Counted from the stretch's first letter, positions 1 through 7,681 are shown. The stretch is 43,403 nt of DNA from an uncultured Phocaeicola sp. (GCA_944322395.1 CALUPA010000016.1:1-43403); one strand, 5' to 3'. Made by a program: numbers and translations. The notes: generated from the sequence alone by a model not told the origin.

Positions 1-14
1 CAAACATACTATTA

Positions 15-341
15 ATGGCGAACAAAAACTATACAGAAGAGCAGGAGAGAATGGCACGTTTTGCCAAGGCCATGGGACATCCTGCACGTATGGCTATCCT
101 GGAGTTTCTTTTGCGTCAGGAGACATGTTTCTTTGGCGATATCCATGAAGAACTGCCTATAGCCAAGGCCACAGTGTCACAGCATCTTAAGGAACTTAAG
201 GAGGCCGGACTGATACAGGGAGAGATAGAAACTCCGAAGGTGAAATACTGCATTAACAGAGAGAACTGGGAACTTGCCGGAAAGATGTTTTCTGCATTTT
301 TCGGTCAGTCTGTTTGCAAAAAAGAGAGTTGCTGCGGATGA
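15..341 (+). CDS. arsR: ArsR-family metalloregulator
   Basis: This 108-residue winged-helix protein has the ArsR/SmtB architecture. The N-terminal helix ([20 protein letters not shown]) is followed by the recognition helix segment around residues 47-67 ([20 protein letters not shown]). Family members repress metal-resistance operons and leave DNA when they bind As(III), Sb(III) or similar. The classical CxC site of the E. coli protein is absent. Available thiols are Cys38, Cys79, Cys101, Cys106 and Cys107, and the C-terminal CKKESCCG tail is a plausible As(III) site (inference). It is the first gene of a plus-strand set ending with arsC, which supports arsenic sensing. Its promoter lies left of the window. 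Confidence 0.93.
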   Translation: MANKNYTEEQERMARFAKAMGHPARMAILEFLLRQETCFFGDIHEELPIAKATVSQHLKELKEAGLIQGEIETPKVKYCINRENWELAGKMFSAFFGQSVCKKESCCG

Positions 342-414
342 GCAGCATCTTTTTTTGATTTCTATGTTCGTAGTTTGACGAAATACTAATAACATCAATA
401 AACTAAAAAGGTAT

Positions 415-858
415 ATGAAGAAAATTGTATTAATGGCCGTAGCCTGCTTGGCTCTGGCATCGTGCGGAATGGGCACAAAAAACGAATCATCTGCACAGAA
501 GGTTGAAGTGGGAATTCCTGCCCGCGACTGTGTAGAAGTGTTGTATTTTCATGGCAAACAGAGATGTGCCACATGTATGGCAATAGAGAAGAATGCCACA
601 GAGGCAGTTTCAAAAGAGTTTGCCGAAGAGATTAAGAAAGGCGATGTAGTGTTCAGAGTGATAGACATCACTAAGGAAGAGAATGAGGCTATAGCCGAGA
701 AGTATGAGGTTACATGGTCATCGCTGTTCGTAGTAAGACATAAAGATGGTAAGGAAACTGTGGAGAATATGACAGATTTCGCATTCAAGAATGCCAGAAA
801 GTTGCCAGAAGAGTTCAAGAGTGCTGTAATAGCTCAGATAAGAGAAATGCTTAAATAA
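415..858 (+). CDS. ArsF-like thioredoxin-fold lipoprotein of the arsenic operon
   Basis: This 147-residue protein begins with a lipoprotein signal (MKKIVLMAVACLALASC) whose lipobox is LASC, so Cys17 would be lipidated and the protein anchored on the outer face of a membrane. The mature part has a thioredoxin-like fold with the redox pair Cys51-Ala-Thr-Cys54 after YFHGKQR. Its place between arsR and a CcdA-like permease matches the ArsF component of the reported ArsEFG system, where ArsE and ArsF are implicated in reducing the nitro group of trivalent roxarsone-type compounds and ArsG in export. That assignment is from memory of the family and gene order. A general thiol-disulfide role is the cautious reading. 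Confidence 0.75.
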   Translation: MKKIVLMAVACLALASCGMGTKNESSAQKVEVGIPARDCVEVLYFHGKQRCATCMAIEKNATEAVSKEFAEEIKKGDVVFRVIDITKEENEAIAEKYEVTWSSLFVVRHKDGKETVENMTDFAFKNARKLPEEFKSAVIAQIREMLK

Positions 859-867
859 CCGACTGTT

Positions 868-1575
868 ATGGATTGGCTTCAGAATTTGCTCGATAATAGC
901 TCAACTCCCGTTCTAACGGCCTTACTTTTAGGACTGCTTACGGCTATATCTCCATGTCCACTTGCTACCAACATAGCTGCTGTGGGTTTTATAAGCAGAA
1001 ATATCGAGAACAGGAAACGGGTTTTCATCAACGGACTGTTATACACTCTGGGGCGTGTGCTTTCGTATACTCTTCTCGGAGTAGTGCTGATAATGATTCT
1101 CAGAGAAGGTTCCAGCATGTTCGGCATACAGAAGACCATCGGTACATGGGGGGAACTCCTTATCGGTCCGATGCTTCTCATCATAGGAATGTTCATGCTT
1201 TGGGGTGACAGACTCAATCTCCCTAAGTTCGGTTTCAACGGCAATGCTGAAGGGCTTGCCCGAAAGGGTGGAGCAGGAGCATTACTCATTGGAGTACTGT
1301 TTGCCCTGGCTTTTTGTCCTACGAGCGGTGTGTTCTATTTCGGGATGCTCATCCCTATGTCTGCCACAGCTACAGCAGGCTATCTGCTTCCGGCTGTATT
1401 TGCCGTAGCCACAGCCATTCCGGTGCTTGTAGTGGCATGGATACTGGCTTTCAGTGTTCAGCAGATGAGCAGTTTCTACGGACGTATAAAAACCGTACAG
1501 AAGTGGCTTAATGTGATTGTTGGTATACTCTTCATAGTTATAGGGATATACTATTGTTTTGTAATGTTTTTTTAA
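868..1575 (+). CDS. ArsG-like (CcdA/DsbD-related) membrane permease
   Basis: This 235-residue integral membrane protein has about six hydrophobic segments. Its two diagnostic cysteine motifs are SPCPLATN (Cys30) and AFCPTSG (Cys150), the pattern of CcdA/DsbD transmembrane electron carriers. In arsenic operons this family is called ArsG and is proposed to export aromatic aminoarsenicals. From the sequence alone it could equally carry electrons across the inner membrane to the lipoprotein encoded just upstream. It starts 9 bp after that gene and is followed 23 bp later by a small CxxC redox protein, so the three form a redox/transport unit. The ATG at 868 is kept because the ORF has no better start. 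Confidence 0.8.
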   Translation: MDWLQNLLDNSSTPVLTALLLGLLTAISPCPLATNIAAVGFISRNIENRKRVFINGLLYTLGRVLSYTLLGVVLIMILREGSSMFGIQKTIGTWGELLIGPMLLIIGMFMLWGDRLNLPKFGFNGNAEGLARKGGAGALLIGVLFALAFCPTSGVFYFGMLIPMSATATAGYLLPAVFAVATAIPVLVVAWILAFSVQQMSSFYGRIKTVQKWLNVIVGILFIVIGIYYCFVMFF

Positions 1576-1598
1576 TCAAATAATTAATTTATAGAAGT

Positions 1599-1832
1599 AT
1601 GGAAATTAAAGTATTAGGACCTGGTTGCAGCAAGTGCAAGACAACCTATCAGGTAGTAGAGAAAGTAATCAAGGAAAACAATCTGGATGTGAAACTCACC
1701 AAAGTGGAAGATATCATGGAAATGATGAACTATAATATCATGACTACTCCTGCAATTGTGGTGGACGAGGTGGTAAAGATAAAAGGTAAGGTTCCTACAG
1801 AGAGCGAAGTAAAAGAACTTTTAGGCATCTAA
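1599..1832 (+). CDS. Small thioredoxin-family redox protein, ArsE-like
   Basis: This is a 77-residue cytoplasmic mini-thioredoxin of the small redox-active disulfide protein type. It has the active site GPGCSKCK with Cys10 and Cys13, and the cis-proline loop TTPAIVV near residue 50. There is no signal peptide. Placed directly after the CcdA-like permease, it could pass electrons to that permease, or act as the ArsE component of an ArsEFG system (inference from size, order and CxxC). It is separated from the downstream permease gene by only 4 bp, so the genes are almost certainly co-transcribed. Confidence 0.8.
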   Translation: MEIKVLGPGCSKCKTTYQVVEKVIKENNLDVKLTKVEDIMEMMNYNIMTTPAIVVDEVVKIKGKVPTESEVKELLGI

Positions 1833-1836
1833 CCTT

Positions 1837-2805
1837 ATGATACAGAATTTTGCCGACTGGCTGGTTTACGGCATATTCGGTCTTGATGCCGGAACATCTC
1901 TTGGTGTGGCTGTAAACTTCTTCTTTTACGATACGATAAAGATTCTGATACTGCTGTTCTTCATCAGTGTTCTGATGGGAATAATTAATGCCTATTTCTC
2001 CATCGAACGATTGAGAAACTATCTTGTCACTCACAAGATGTACGGACTTCAGTATCTGCTGGCATCTATATTCGGAGCCATAACTCCGTTCTGTTCCTGC
2101 TCGTCTATACCGTTGTTCATAGGTTTCGTCAAGGGAGGAATACCTTTGGGAGTTACGTTTGCCTTTCTGATAACATCACCATTGGTCAATGAAGTAGCGG
2201 TAGCTATGTTTTTAGGTTCGTTCGGACTGAAAGTAACCATGATATACGTAATCAGCGGTATACTTCTGGGAGTTATAGGCGGTTTCGTACTGGGAAAGAT
2301 GAATCTTTCTCCATACCTGAGCGAATGGGTAAGACAGATACAGGCCAACTCGTCTGCACAGGCCGAAGAATGGGAGAAGGATCACACTACGTTTTTCAAG
2401 CGCTTGCCTTCAATCGTACGCGATGCCTGGAAGATAGTAAGTGGTGTACTCATTTATATCATCATAGGTATCGGTATAGGAGCCTTTATGCACGGTTTTG
2501 TACCTGAAGGTTTCTTTGAGCAATACATGTCGAAGGACAATTGGTATGCTGTGCCAGTATCAGTAATTCTTGCAGTACCAATGTATGCCAATGCAGCAGG
2601 TATAGTTCCTGTGATAGAGGTATTCGTGGCTAAAGGGGTGCCTATGGGAACTGCCATAGCGTTTATGATGGCCGTGGTAGGACTGTCGTTGCCCGAAGCT
2701 ACATTACTGAAGAAGGTTATGACATGGAAATTGATAGGTATATTTTTCGGAACTGTAGCCTTTTTTATAATTTTGTCGGGCTATCTGTTCAATTATCTAC
2801 TGTAA
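1837..2805 (+). CDS. arsP: ArsP-type permease (DUF318 family)
   Basis: This 322-residue polytopic inner membrane protein has about eight transmembrane segments. The family signature TPFCSCSSIPLF (Cys86, Cys88) is followed by GGIPLGVTFAFLITSPLVNE, and the related repeat PMYANAAGIVPVIEVF lies in the second half. This is the DUF318/ArsP family. Characterised ArsP proteins export trivalent organoarsenicals such as methylarsenite and trivalent roxarsone. No ArsB or Acr3 inorganic arsenite pump is encoded in the visible operon, so ArsP and the ArsG-like protein are the only efflux candidates here. The gene begins 4 bp after the ArsE-like gene. Confidence 0.88.
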   Translation: MIQNFADWLVYGIFGLDAGTSLGVAVNFFFYDTIKILILLFFISVLMGIINAYFSIERLRNYLVTHKMYGLQYLLASIFGAITPFCSCSSIPLFIGFVKGGIPLGVTFAFLITSPLVNEVAVAMFLGSFGLKVTMIYVISGILLGVIGGFVLGKMNLSPYLSEWVRQIQANSSAQAEEWEKDHTTFFKRLPSIVRDAWKIVSGVLIYIIIGIGIGAFMHGFVPEGFFEQYMSKDNWYAVPVSVILAVPMYANAAGIVPVIEVFVAKGVPMGTAIAFMMAVVGLSLPEATLLKKVMTWKLIGIFFGTVAFFIILSGYLFNYLL

Positions 2806-2834
2806 TAACAAACTAAAAACTTAAAAAAACTCAC

Positions 2835-3290
2835 ATGAAAATATTGATTCTTTGTACAGGAAACAGTTGTCGCAGCCAGATGGCCCACGGTTTCCTTCAG
2901 TCATTTGACGATTCTTTGGAAGTCTATTCAGGAGGAACAGAACCTGCTGCACAGGTAAACCCTAAGGCAGTAGAAGTGATGAAAGAAGCAGGAATAGACA
3001 TAAGCAATCATATCCCAACACATGTAAATACGTATCTCGACAGTGAATGGGATTACGTGATAACAGTATGCGGAGGGGCAAACGAAAGTTGCCCAGCATT
3101 TACCGGTAAGGTAGGGAAACGTTTGCATATAGGTTTCGACGATCCGTCGCACGCCAAAGGAACAGAAGAGTTCATCAACTCTGAGTTCCGCAGAGTACGT
3201 GATGAAATCAAGAACGGTTTCGCCCGTTTCTACATCACTGAGATAAAGAAACAGGAACTTCCGAAGTGTTCTTGCGGAGGTAAGTGCTGA
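2835..3290 (+). CDS. arsC: Arsenate reductase, low-molecular-weight phosphatase type
   Basis: This 151-residue protein has the low-molecular-weight tyrosine phosphatase P-loop Cys7-TGNSC-Arg13 near the N-terminus. A second cysteine pair, Cys79 and Cys86 (TVCGGANESCP), has the spacing of thioredoxin-coupled ArsC enzymes, and FDDPS carries the catalytic acid. The three-cysteine relay (7, 79, 86) indicates arsenate reductase rather than a plain phosphatase. The C-terminus ends in a cysteine-rich CSCGGKC tail that could bind metal (inference). It is the last gene of the arsenic operon and converges on the minus-strand HxlR gene with a gap of only 13 bp. Confidence 0.93.
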   Translation: MKILILCTGNSCRSQMAHGFLQSFDDSLEVYSGGTEPAAQVNPKAVEVMKEAGIDISNHIPTHVNTYLDSEWDYVITVCGGANESCPAFTGKVGKRLHIGFDDPSHAKGTEEFINSEFRRVRDEIKNGFARFYITEIKKQELPKCSCGGKC

Positions 3291-3303
3291 TAAAGATGAA
3301 GAC

Positions 3304-3672
3304 TTATTTGACAGAATTTTTCTTTCTGTCATTAAGAATATCTTCAAAATTATTTTTTGCCCATTCAATAAGTCCTTCTATGTGTGGAATAATTGATTTT
3401 CCTCTTTCCGACAGTGAATATTCCACACGTGGAGGAACTTCAGCATACGATTTTCTTAGTATGTATCCATCTTCTTCCAATGTGCGCAAGGTAGATGACA
3501 GCATTTTCTGCGAAATATCCGGAATATTATGTCTTAGTGAGTTAAACCGCATAGTGCCGTTCTGATACAGCATGAAAAGAATAAGCATAGACCATTTGTC
3601 GCTTATTCTTGCCAGAATATTTCGTATAGGGCAGTCAGAAAACAGTTCGTCCTTAATATTGGTTTTTGTCAT
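3304..3672 (-). CDS. HxlR-family transcriptional regulator
   Basis: This 122-residue winged-helix protein fits the HxlR family. It has Cys14 in DCPIRNILARISDKWSMLIL, then the helix-turn-helix MRFNSLRHNIPDISQKMLSSTLRTLEEDG and the wing VEYSLSERGKSI. The N-terminal cysteine near residue 14 is the conserved redox-sensing residue of many members (YodB, HypR), which respond to quinones, diamide or aldehydes. Its own promoter shares a block with the promoter of the cupin gene behind it, so the cupin is a likely target (inference). It is not part of the arsenic operon, since it is on the opposite strand. Confidence 0.9.
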   Translation of the reverse strand: MTKTNIKDELFSDCPIRNILARISDKWSMLILFMLYQNGTMRFNSLRHNIPDISQKMLSSTLRTLEEDGYILRKSYAEVPPRVEYSLSERGKSIIPHIEGLIEWAKNNFEDILNDRKKNSVK

Positions 3673-3693
3673 GATGTAGATTTTAGTTCACTG

Positions 3694-3701
3694 CAAATGT
3701 A
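3694..3701 (-). promoter_or_regulatory. Candidate -7 element of the hxlR-type gene
   Basis: Minus-strand TACATTTG fits TAnnTTTG and would start transcription about 20 bp before the start codon. No clear -33 TTTG is seen at the right distance. The surrounding block AGTTACnTTTGCAGTGAA recurs in the cupin promoter. Confidence 0.5.
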
Positions 3702-3726
3702 ACTAAGTTTTTATGAAATATGATAT

Positions 3727-3779
3727 AATCCGGTAAGTATCCTCTTAATGTGAGTATAAACTTACCGGATTATTTTTTT
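3727..3779 (+). terminator. Hairpin with U-tract in the plus direction
   Basis: A 12-bp perfect stem (3727-3738 with 3760-3771, AATCCGGTAAGT and its complement) encloses a 21-nt loop and is followed by seven Ts on the plus strand. Both neighbouring genes are on the minus strand, where no U-tract follows, so it would act best on transcripts running out of the arsenic operon antisense through the HxlR gene. Confidence 0.6.
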
Positions 3780-3782
3780 ATA

Positions 3783-4232
3783 TTACCATCTTACAGGTTC
3801 CTGTAGGATTACCCCATCATTTGCATCGTCACTATTGAATGTGTTGGCTTTATACTGTATACACAGCATTATCAATGGAGTATCTCCGTTATTGCGTACC
3901 GAGCGTTTTCCATCAGGAGAAACACGAACGACTGTACCTTCTGTCACAGGGAATATTTTGTCGTCAACCTGAAATTCTCCCTTTCCACCCAAAAAGAAGT
4001 ATAGCTCCTCGTGATTTTTATGAGTGTGCTTGAATCCTGTTTCTGTTCCGGGCTGGAACATCTGGAAAGAAAATTCTCCCCCGGTACATCCCAATGCTGT
4101 GCCACAGAACACCTTTCCAGGTATTTTGATTTCAGGTCCCATTTCAAGAACATATTCATTCAGCTGGCTGAGCTTGCCCAAATTTACAGCGCAGAAATTT
4201 TCTGCCGACACGATTCTTTCAATCTGTTTCAT
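3783..4232 (-). CDS. Cupin-domain protein
   Basis: This 149-residue protein has a single cupin barrel. The metal-binding motif is visible as GFKHTHKNHEELYFFLGGKGEFQVDD (two His, a third His and Glu), and the second motif around GTVVRVSPDGKRSVRN lacks an obvious fourth histidine. Small cupins bind metals or ligands and serve as isomerases, dioxygenases or sensors; the substrate here is unknown. A longer reading frame reaches an ATG at 4307, but that codon lies inside the predicted promoter spacer (4302-4321). The ATG at 4232 is therefore chosen. The upstream position relative to the HxlR gene suggests redox- or electrophile-related regulation (inference). Confidence 0.82.
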   Translation of the reverse strand: MKQIERIVSAENFCAVNLGKLSQLNEYVLEMGPEIKIPGKVFCGTALGCTGGEFSFQMFQPGTETGFKHTHKNHEELYFFLGGKGEFQVDDKIFPVTEGTVVRVSPDGKRSVRNNGDTPLIMLCIQYKANTFNSDDANDGVILQEPVRW

Positions 4233-4293
4233 TTTACTTGTTTTTTTACTTTGTGATACATGTTTCAGAGTACTCTTACCTTTATTTTCACTG

Positions 4294-4325
4294 CAAAAGT
4301 AACTCATAATATCTTATAAAACAAG
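4294..4325 (-). promoter_or_regulatory. Promoter of the cupin gene; region 4233-4613
   Basis: On the minus strand CTTG (4322-4325), a 20-bp spacer and TACTTTTG (4294-4301) form a good Bacteroidetes promoter, giving a leader of about 55 nt. Two direct AAGTTAC half-sites (4326-4332 and 4345-4351, 19 bp apart) and an inverted GTAACT at 4299-4304 flank it and could bind a regulator. Apart from this and the promoter of the next gene, the 380 bp between 4233 and 4613 is AT-rich and shows no gene. Confidence 0.7.
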
Positions 4326-4557
4326 AAGTTACACTCTTGATACTAAGTTACCTGAAGGTTAGAAATACAGAAAAACAATGTGTTATGGCATATAAAAAAA
4401 ACAGAAAAAAATTCGGTTAAGTATTTAAGATTCTGTTTTTATAATGTCGTTTGTGTCTCACGATACAAGAAATATCAGTTCTCAGAAGTATAATATCAGT
4501 CTTTGTAATATATTATAATAAAATTTTTGTTTTTGCTGTCAAAATGTATCCTTTTCT

Positions 4558-4589
4558 CTTGTATGCAATGAAACATGTCATTATCTTTG
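4558..4589 (+). promoter_or_regulatory. Promoter of the DUF4954 gene
   Basis: CTTG at 4558-4561, a 20-bp spacer and TATCTTTG at 4582-4589 match the Bacteroidetes housekeeping promoter. The predicted start of transcription is about 18 nt before the ATG at 4614. Confidence 0.7.
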
Positions 4590-4613
4590 CCTTAAAAGAA
4601 TGAAAAACAATAA

Positions 4614-6614
4614 ATGAATTATATGGAAAATACTTTTAGAAATCTCACAGTATCTGAGATTGATACACTCATTGCACAGGGATGTAGTGCCGAAAACTGG
4701 TTGGACATAACTGTAGCCGAAGGTTTTGATGCTTCAAGGCTTTGGAATGTAAGAATGTCCGGCAAGATAAGGATAGGGGAGTTGAACGGTGAGTTTACCC
4801 TAGCTGGAGGAGTCAGAAAATCCTCTGGAATAAGAAATGTAACTCTTCACAATGTAACTGTAGGCAATGGATGCTGCATAGAGAATGTAAAGAACTACAT
4901 TGCCAATTACATCATATCCGACAAGGTTTTCATAGAAAACGTAGACTGCATGATTGTGGACAAGTGTTCCACTTTCGGAAATGGTACCGAAGTATCTGTA
5001 CTGAGTGAAACCGGTGGAAGAGAGGTAATAATTCATGACAAACTGTCTGCTCACGAAGCTTATATTGCAGCTATGTACAGACACCGTCCGGATCTGGCTG
5101 CCATGATGAAATCACTTGTTATGAAGTATGCCAACGATATAGCTTCAGAATATGGCTACGTGGGCAATAATGCAATGATTGTAGACACGGGATACATCAA
5201 GAACGTACGTATAGGCAGTTACTGTAAGATAGAGGGTGCAGGAAGACTGAAAAACGGAAGTCTGAACAGTAACGAAAGTGCGCCTATACATATCGGTTAC
5301 GGTGTAATCTGCGACGATTTCATCATTTCCAGCGGTTCGTATATCGAGGACGGAACGATGCTTACCAGATGTTTCGTAGGGCAGGCTTGCCATATGGGGC
5401 ATAACTACTCGGCATCCGACTCTCTTTTCTTCTGCAACTGCCAGGAAGAAAACGGCGAAGCTTGTGCTATCTTTGCAGGTCCTTTCACCGTAACTCACCA
5501 TAAGTCGACACTTCTTATAGCCGGAATGTTCTCATTCATGAATGCCGGTTCTGGTTCGAACCAGAGTAACCACATGTATAAACTGGGACCTATCCATCAG
5601 GGAATTATGGAGAGAGGTGCCAAGACAGCTTCTGACTCTTATATCCTTTGGCCTGCACGTATCGGAGCCTTCTCACTCGTTATGGGACGCCACGTGGCTC
5701 ATCCTGACACCACCAATCTGCCTTTCTCATATCTTATCGAGGAGAAGAATACCACATACCTCATGCCTGGTGTAAACCTCCGCAGTGTGGGAACTATCCG
5801 CGATGCCCAGAAGTGGCCTAAGCGTGACAACAGAAAGGATCCTTGCCGCATGGATAAGGTGAACTATAATCTTCTTAGTCCATATACCATACAGAAGATG
5901 TTCAAGGGACGCGAGATTCTGAAAGACCTTGCAAGAGTTTCAGGTGAGACATCAGACACATATTCATATCAGAGTGCAAAAATCAAGAATTCTTCTCTCA
6001 ATAAGGGTATAAAGTTCTATGAGACAGGTATTACCAAGTTCCTAGGAAACTCAGTCATCAAACGTCTGGAGATAACTGAATTCAAGACAGATGAGGAAAT
6101 CCGTGAAAGACTCAAGCCGGACACAGCCATAGGTACAGGCGAATGGGTTGACGTATCGGGACTTATTGCTCCACGTAGCGAGATAGACCGTCTGATGGCA
6201 GATATTGAATGTGGGGTGCTTGATTCGGTAGAAAAGATAGATGCCCGCCTTACCGAAATGCACAATAACTACTACACCTACGAATGGACATGGGCATACG
6301 GCAAGATGCTTGAATTCTTTAGTCTGAATGCAGATGAAATCACTAAGGAAGATATTATCCGCATCGTAGAAAAGTGGAAAGAAGCAGTGATAGGACTTGA
6401 CAGGATGGTTTACGAAGATGCCAAGAAGGAATTCTCTCTTTCTGCCATGACTGGTTTCGGTGCCGATGGAACAAGAGAAGAACAAAGACTTGATTTCGAA
6501 CAGGTTAGAGGCGATTTTGAAAGTAACCCATTTGTTAAGGCAGTTCTTGAACATATCAAGGTGAAAGGCGAACTGGGAGACGAACTCATAGCCAGAATGA
6601 GCAAAGTGAGATAA
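4614..6614 (+). CDS. DUF4954 family left-handed beta-helix protein
   Basis: This 666-residue protein contains irregular hexapeptide repeats typical of left-handed beta-helix folds (for example VRIGSYCKIEGAGRLKNGSL and IHIGYGVICDDFIISSGSYI), followed by a more helical C-terminal third. It resembles the large DUF4954 proteins of Bacteroidetes. The helix segment is related to sugar-nucleotide acyl- and uridylyltransferases, but no catalytic function is established and none is claimed. The conserved segments FAGPFTVTHHKSTLLIAGMFSFMNAGSGSNQSNH and HVAHPDTTNLPFSYLIE are rich in His, Asn and Ser and may form an active site. It has its own promoter. An in-frame ATG at 4623 is an alternative start. 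Confidence 0.85.
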   Translation: MNYMENTFRNLTVSEIDTLIAQGCSAENWLDITVAEGFDASRLWNVRMSGKIRIGELNGEFTLAGGVRKSSGIRNVTLHNVTVGNGCCIENVKNYIANYIISDKVFIENVDCMIVDKCSTFGNGTEVSVLSETGGREVIIHDKLSAHEAYIAAMYRHRPDLAAMMKSLVMKYANDIASEYGYVGNNAMIVDTGYIKNVRIGSYCKIEGAGRLKNGSLNSNESAPIHIGYGVICDDFIISSGSYIEDGTMLTRCFVGQACHMGHNYSASDSLFFCNCQEENGEACAIFAGPFTVTHHKSTLLIAGMFSFMNAGSGSNQSNHMYKLGPIHQGIMERGAKTASDSYILWPARIGAFSLVMGRHVAHPDTTNLPFSYLIEEKNTTYLMPGVNLRSVGTIRDAQKWPKRDNRKDPCRMDKVNYNLLSPYTIQKMFKGREILKDLARVSGETSDTYSYQSAKIKNSSLNKGIKFYETGITKFLGNSVIKRLEITEFKTDEEIRERLKPDTAIGTGEWVDVSGLIAPRSEIDRLMADIECGVLDSVEKIDARLTEMHNNYYTYEWTWAYGKMLEFFSLNADEITKEDIIRIVEKWKEAVIGLDRMVYEDAKKEFSLSAMTGFGADGTREEQRLDFEQVRGDFESNPFVKAVLEHIKVKGELGDELIARMSKVR

Positions 6615-6642
6615 AACCAGCAGTCTTTAGAACTGGCTATAG

Positions 6643-6674
6643 CTTGCTTTTTTCATAAACAATACTTATATTTG
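6643..6674 (+). promoter_or_regulatory. Promoter of the MgtC-family gene
   Basis: CTTG (6643-6646), a 20-bp spacer and TATATTTG (6667-6674) lie just upstream of the ATG at 6694 and imply a leader of roughly 13 nt. Confidence 0.7.
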
Positions 6675-6693
6675 TGTATAAGCATTTAAGGTT

Positions 6694-7368
6694 ATGGAAA
6701 TGTACACAGAATTCATAATCAGACTGGTTGTGGCCAGCCTGATGGGAGTCATAATAGGCCTTGAAAGGGAATATCGCTCAAAGGAAGCTGGCTACAGGAC
6801 TCACTTTCTGGTAGCTTTGGGCAGTGCCTTGCTGATGATTATATCACAATATGGTTTCTCGGAAGTTCTTGAGACTGAGTTGGTAAGACTTGACCCAAGC
6901 CGCCTGGCAGCACAAGTGGTAAGCGGTATAGGTTTCATCGGGGTAGGTACCATAATACTGCTTCAGAAGCAAATTGTACGCGGACTGACTACAGCGGCAG
7001 GAATATGGGCCACTTCAGGAATAGGACTTGCAATAGGAGCCGGTATGTATGTGCTTGGTATTACAGCCACAGTTCTTTTCCTTATAGGTGTGGAGGTACT
7101 GAATTATTTTTTCAAAGGAATAAGCCTGCGAAGCATGATTGTGGAATTTTCCACCAGAAATGAAGATTATTTGAAAAAAATATCAGCGTTGTTCAGTTCC
7201 AAAAACTTCATCATAAGTTCTTATGAAATGGAAGAAAAGACTGATGCCGGCGGAAATATTATATATTATGTAACAATGGTTGTGAAAGCAAAGAATATGA
7301 ATGAAGAAGGCATATTACTGATGTTGCTTCATGATTTTCCTGAGATTACTGTGCATAGAATAATTTAA
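6694..7368 (+). CDS. MgtC/SapB family membrane protein
   Basis: This 224-residue protein has an N-terminal membrane domain of four to five segments with the family motifs GLEREYRSKEAGYRTHFLVALGSAL, QVVSGIGFIGVGTIIL and GLTTAAGIWATSGIGLAIG. A soluble C-terminal domain of about 80 residues, probably ACT-like, follows. MgtC/SapB proteins are linked to growth in low magnesium and to control of ATP synthase and phosphate uptake in enterobacteria. The role in anaerobic commensals is not known. It is transcribed alone, from its own promoter and into a very strong terminator. Confidence 0.9.
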   Translation: MEMYTEFIIRLVVASLMGVIIGLEREYRSKEAGYRTHFLVALGSALLMIISQYGFSEVLETELVRLDPSRLAAQVVSGIGFIGVGTIILLQKQIVRGLTTAAGIWATSGIGLAIGAGMYVLGITATVLFLIGVEVLNYFFKGISLRSMIVEFSTRNEDYLKKISALFSSKNFIISSYEMEEKTDAGGNIIYYVTMVVKAKNMNEEGILLMLLHDFPEITVHRII

Positions 7369-7387
7369 TGTTGAATTTTTATTTTGA

Positions 7388-7449
7388 AACGACAGGACAT
7401 TTTATTTGAAACGCTTTGAAGTTTTGAATAAAATGTCCTGTCGTTTTTT
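7388..7449 (+). terminator. Terminator of the MgtC-family gene
   Basis: An 18-bp perfect stem (7388-7405 with 7428-7445) encloses a 22-nt loop and runs into six Ts. It lies 19 bp after the stop codon. Confidence 0.9.
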
Positions 7450-7506
7450 CTTAGATATAAAACAATGTCAAGCGTTGATTTTACACCTTGGTTTTGGAAT
7501 GTATAT

Positions 7507-7534
7507 TTTTTATATAATCAGTATTATGTTTAAT
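7507..7534. other. dif-like XerC/XerD site (candidate)
   Basis: The left arm TTTTTATATAA, 6-bp centre TCAGTA and right arm TTATGTTTAAT have the 11-6-11 layout of dif sites. The right (XerD) arm matches the E. coli arm TTATGTTAAAT at 10 of 11 positions; the left arm shares only the inner ATAA and one further base. It lies between convergent genes, where gene orientation changes. The rest of the 355 bp gap (7369-7723) holds two terminators and AT-rich DNA without an evident gene. Confidence 0.4.
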
Positions 7535-7630
7535 TAGATTTTTGGAATTTATACTATCACTTCCCTTTCTCCGATTATTAATAAAATTCTCTATTCGATT
7601 CTAATACTAAATGAGATTTCAAAAATTGCG

Positions 7631-7681
7631 ATAAAAAGATATCCGGCATGTGAATTCTTGATTCTACAAGCCGGATATCTT
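7631..7681 (-). terminator. Terminator of dapA
   Basis: A 12-bp perfect stem (7636-7647 with 7670-7681, AAGATATCCGGC and its complement) has a 22-nt loop and is followed on the minus strand by a T-rich tract (TTTTTATCG). It lies about 40 bp past the dapA stop codon. Confidence 0.8.

Noticed and set aside
4233-4307. N-terminal extension of the cupin protein to the ATG at 4307
   Set aside because: The upstream ATG lies inside the promoter spacer and the extra residues are low-complexity.
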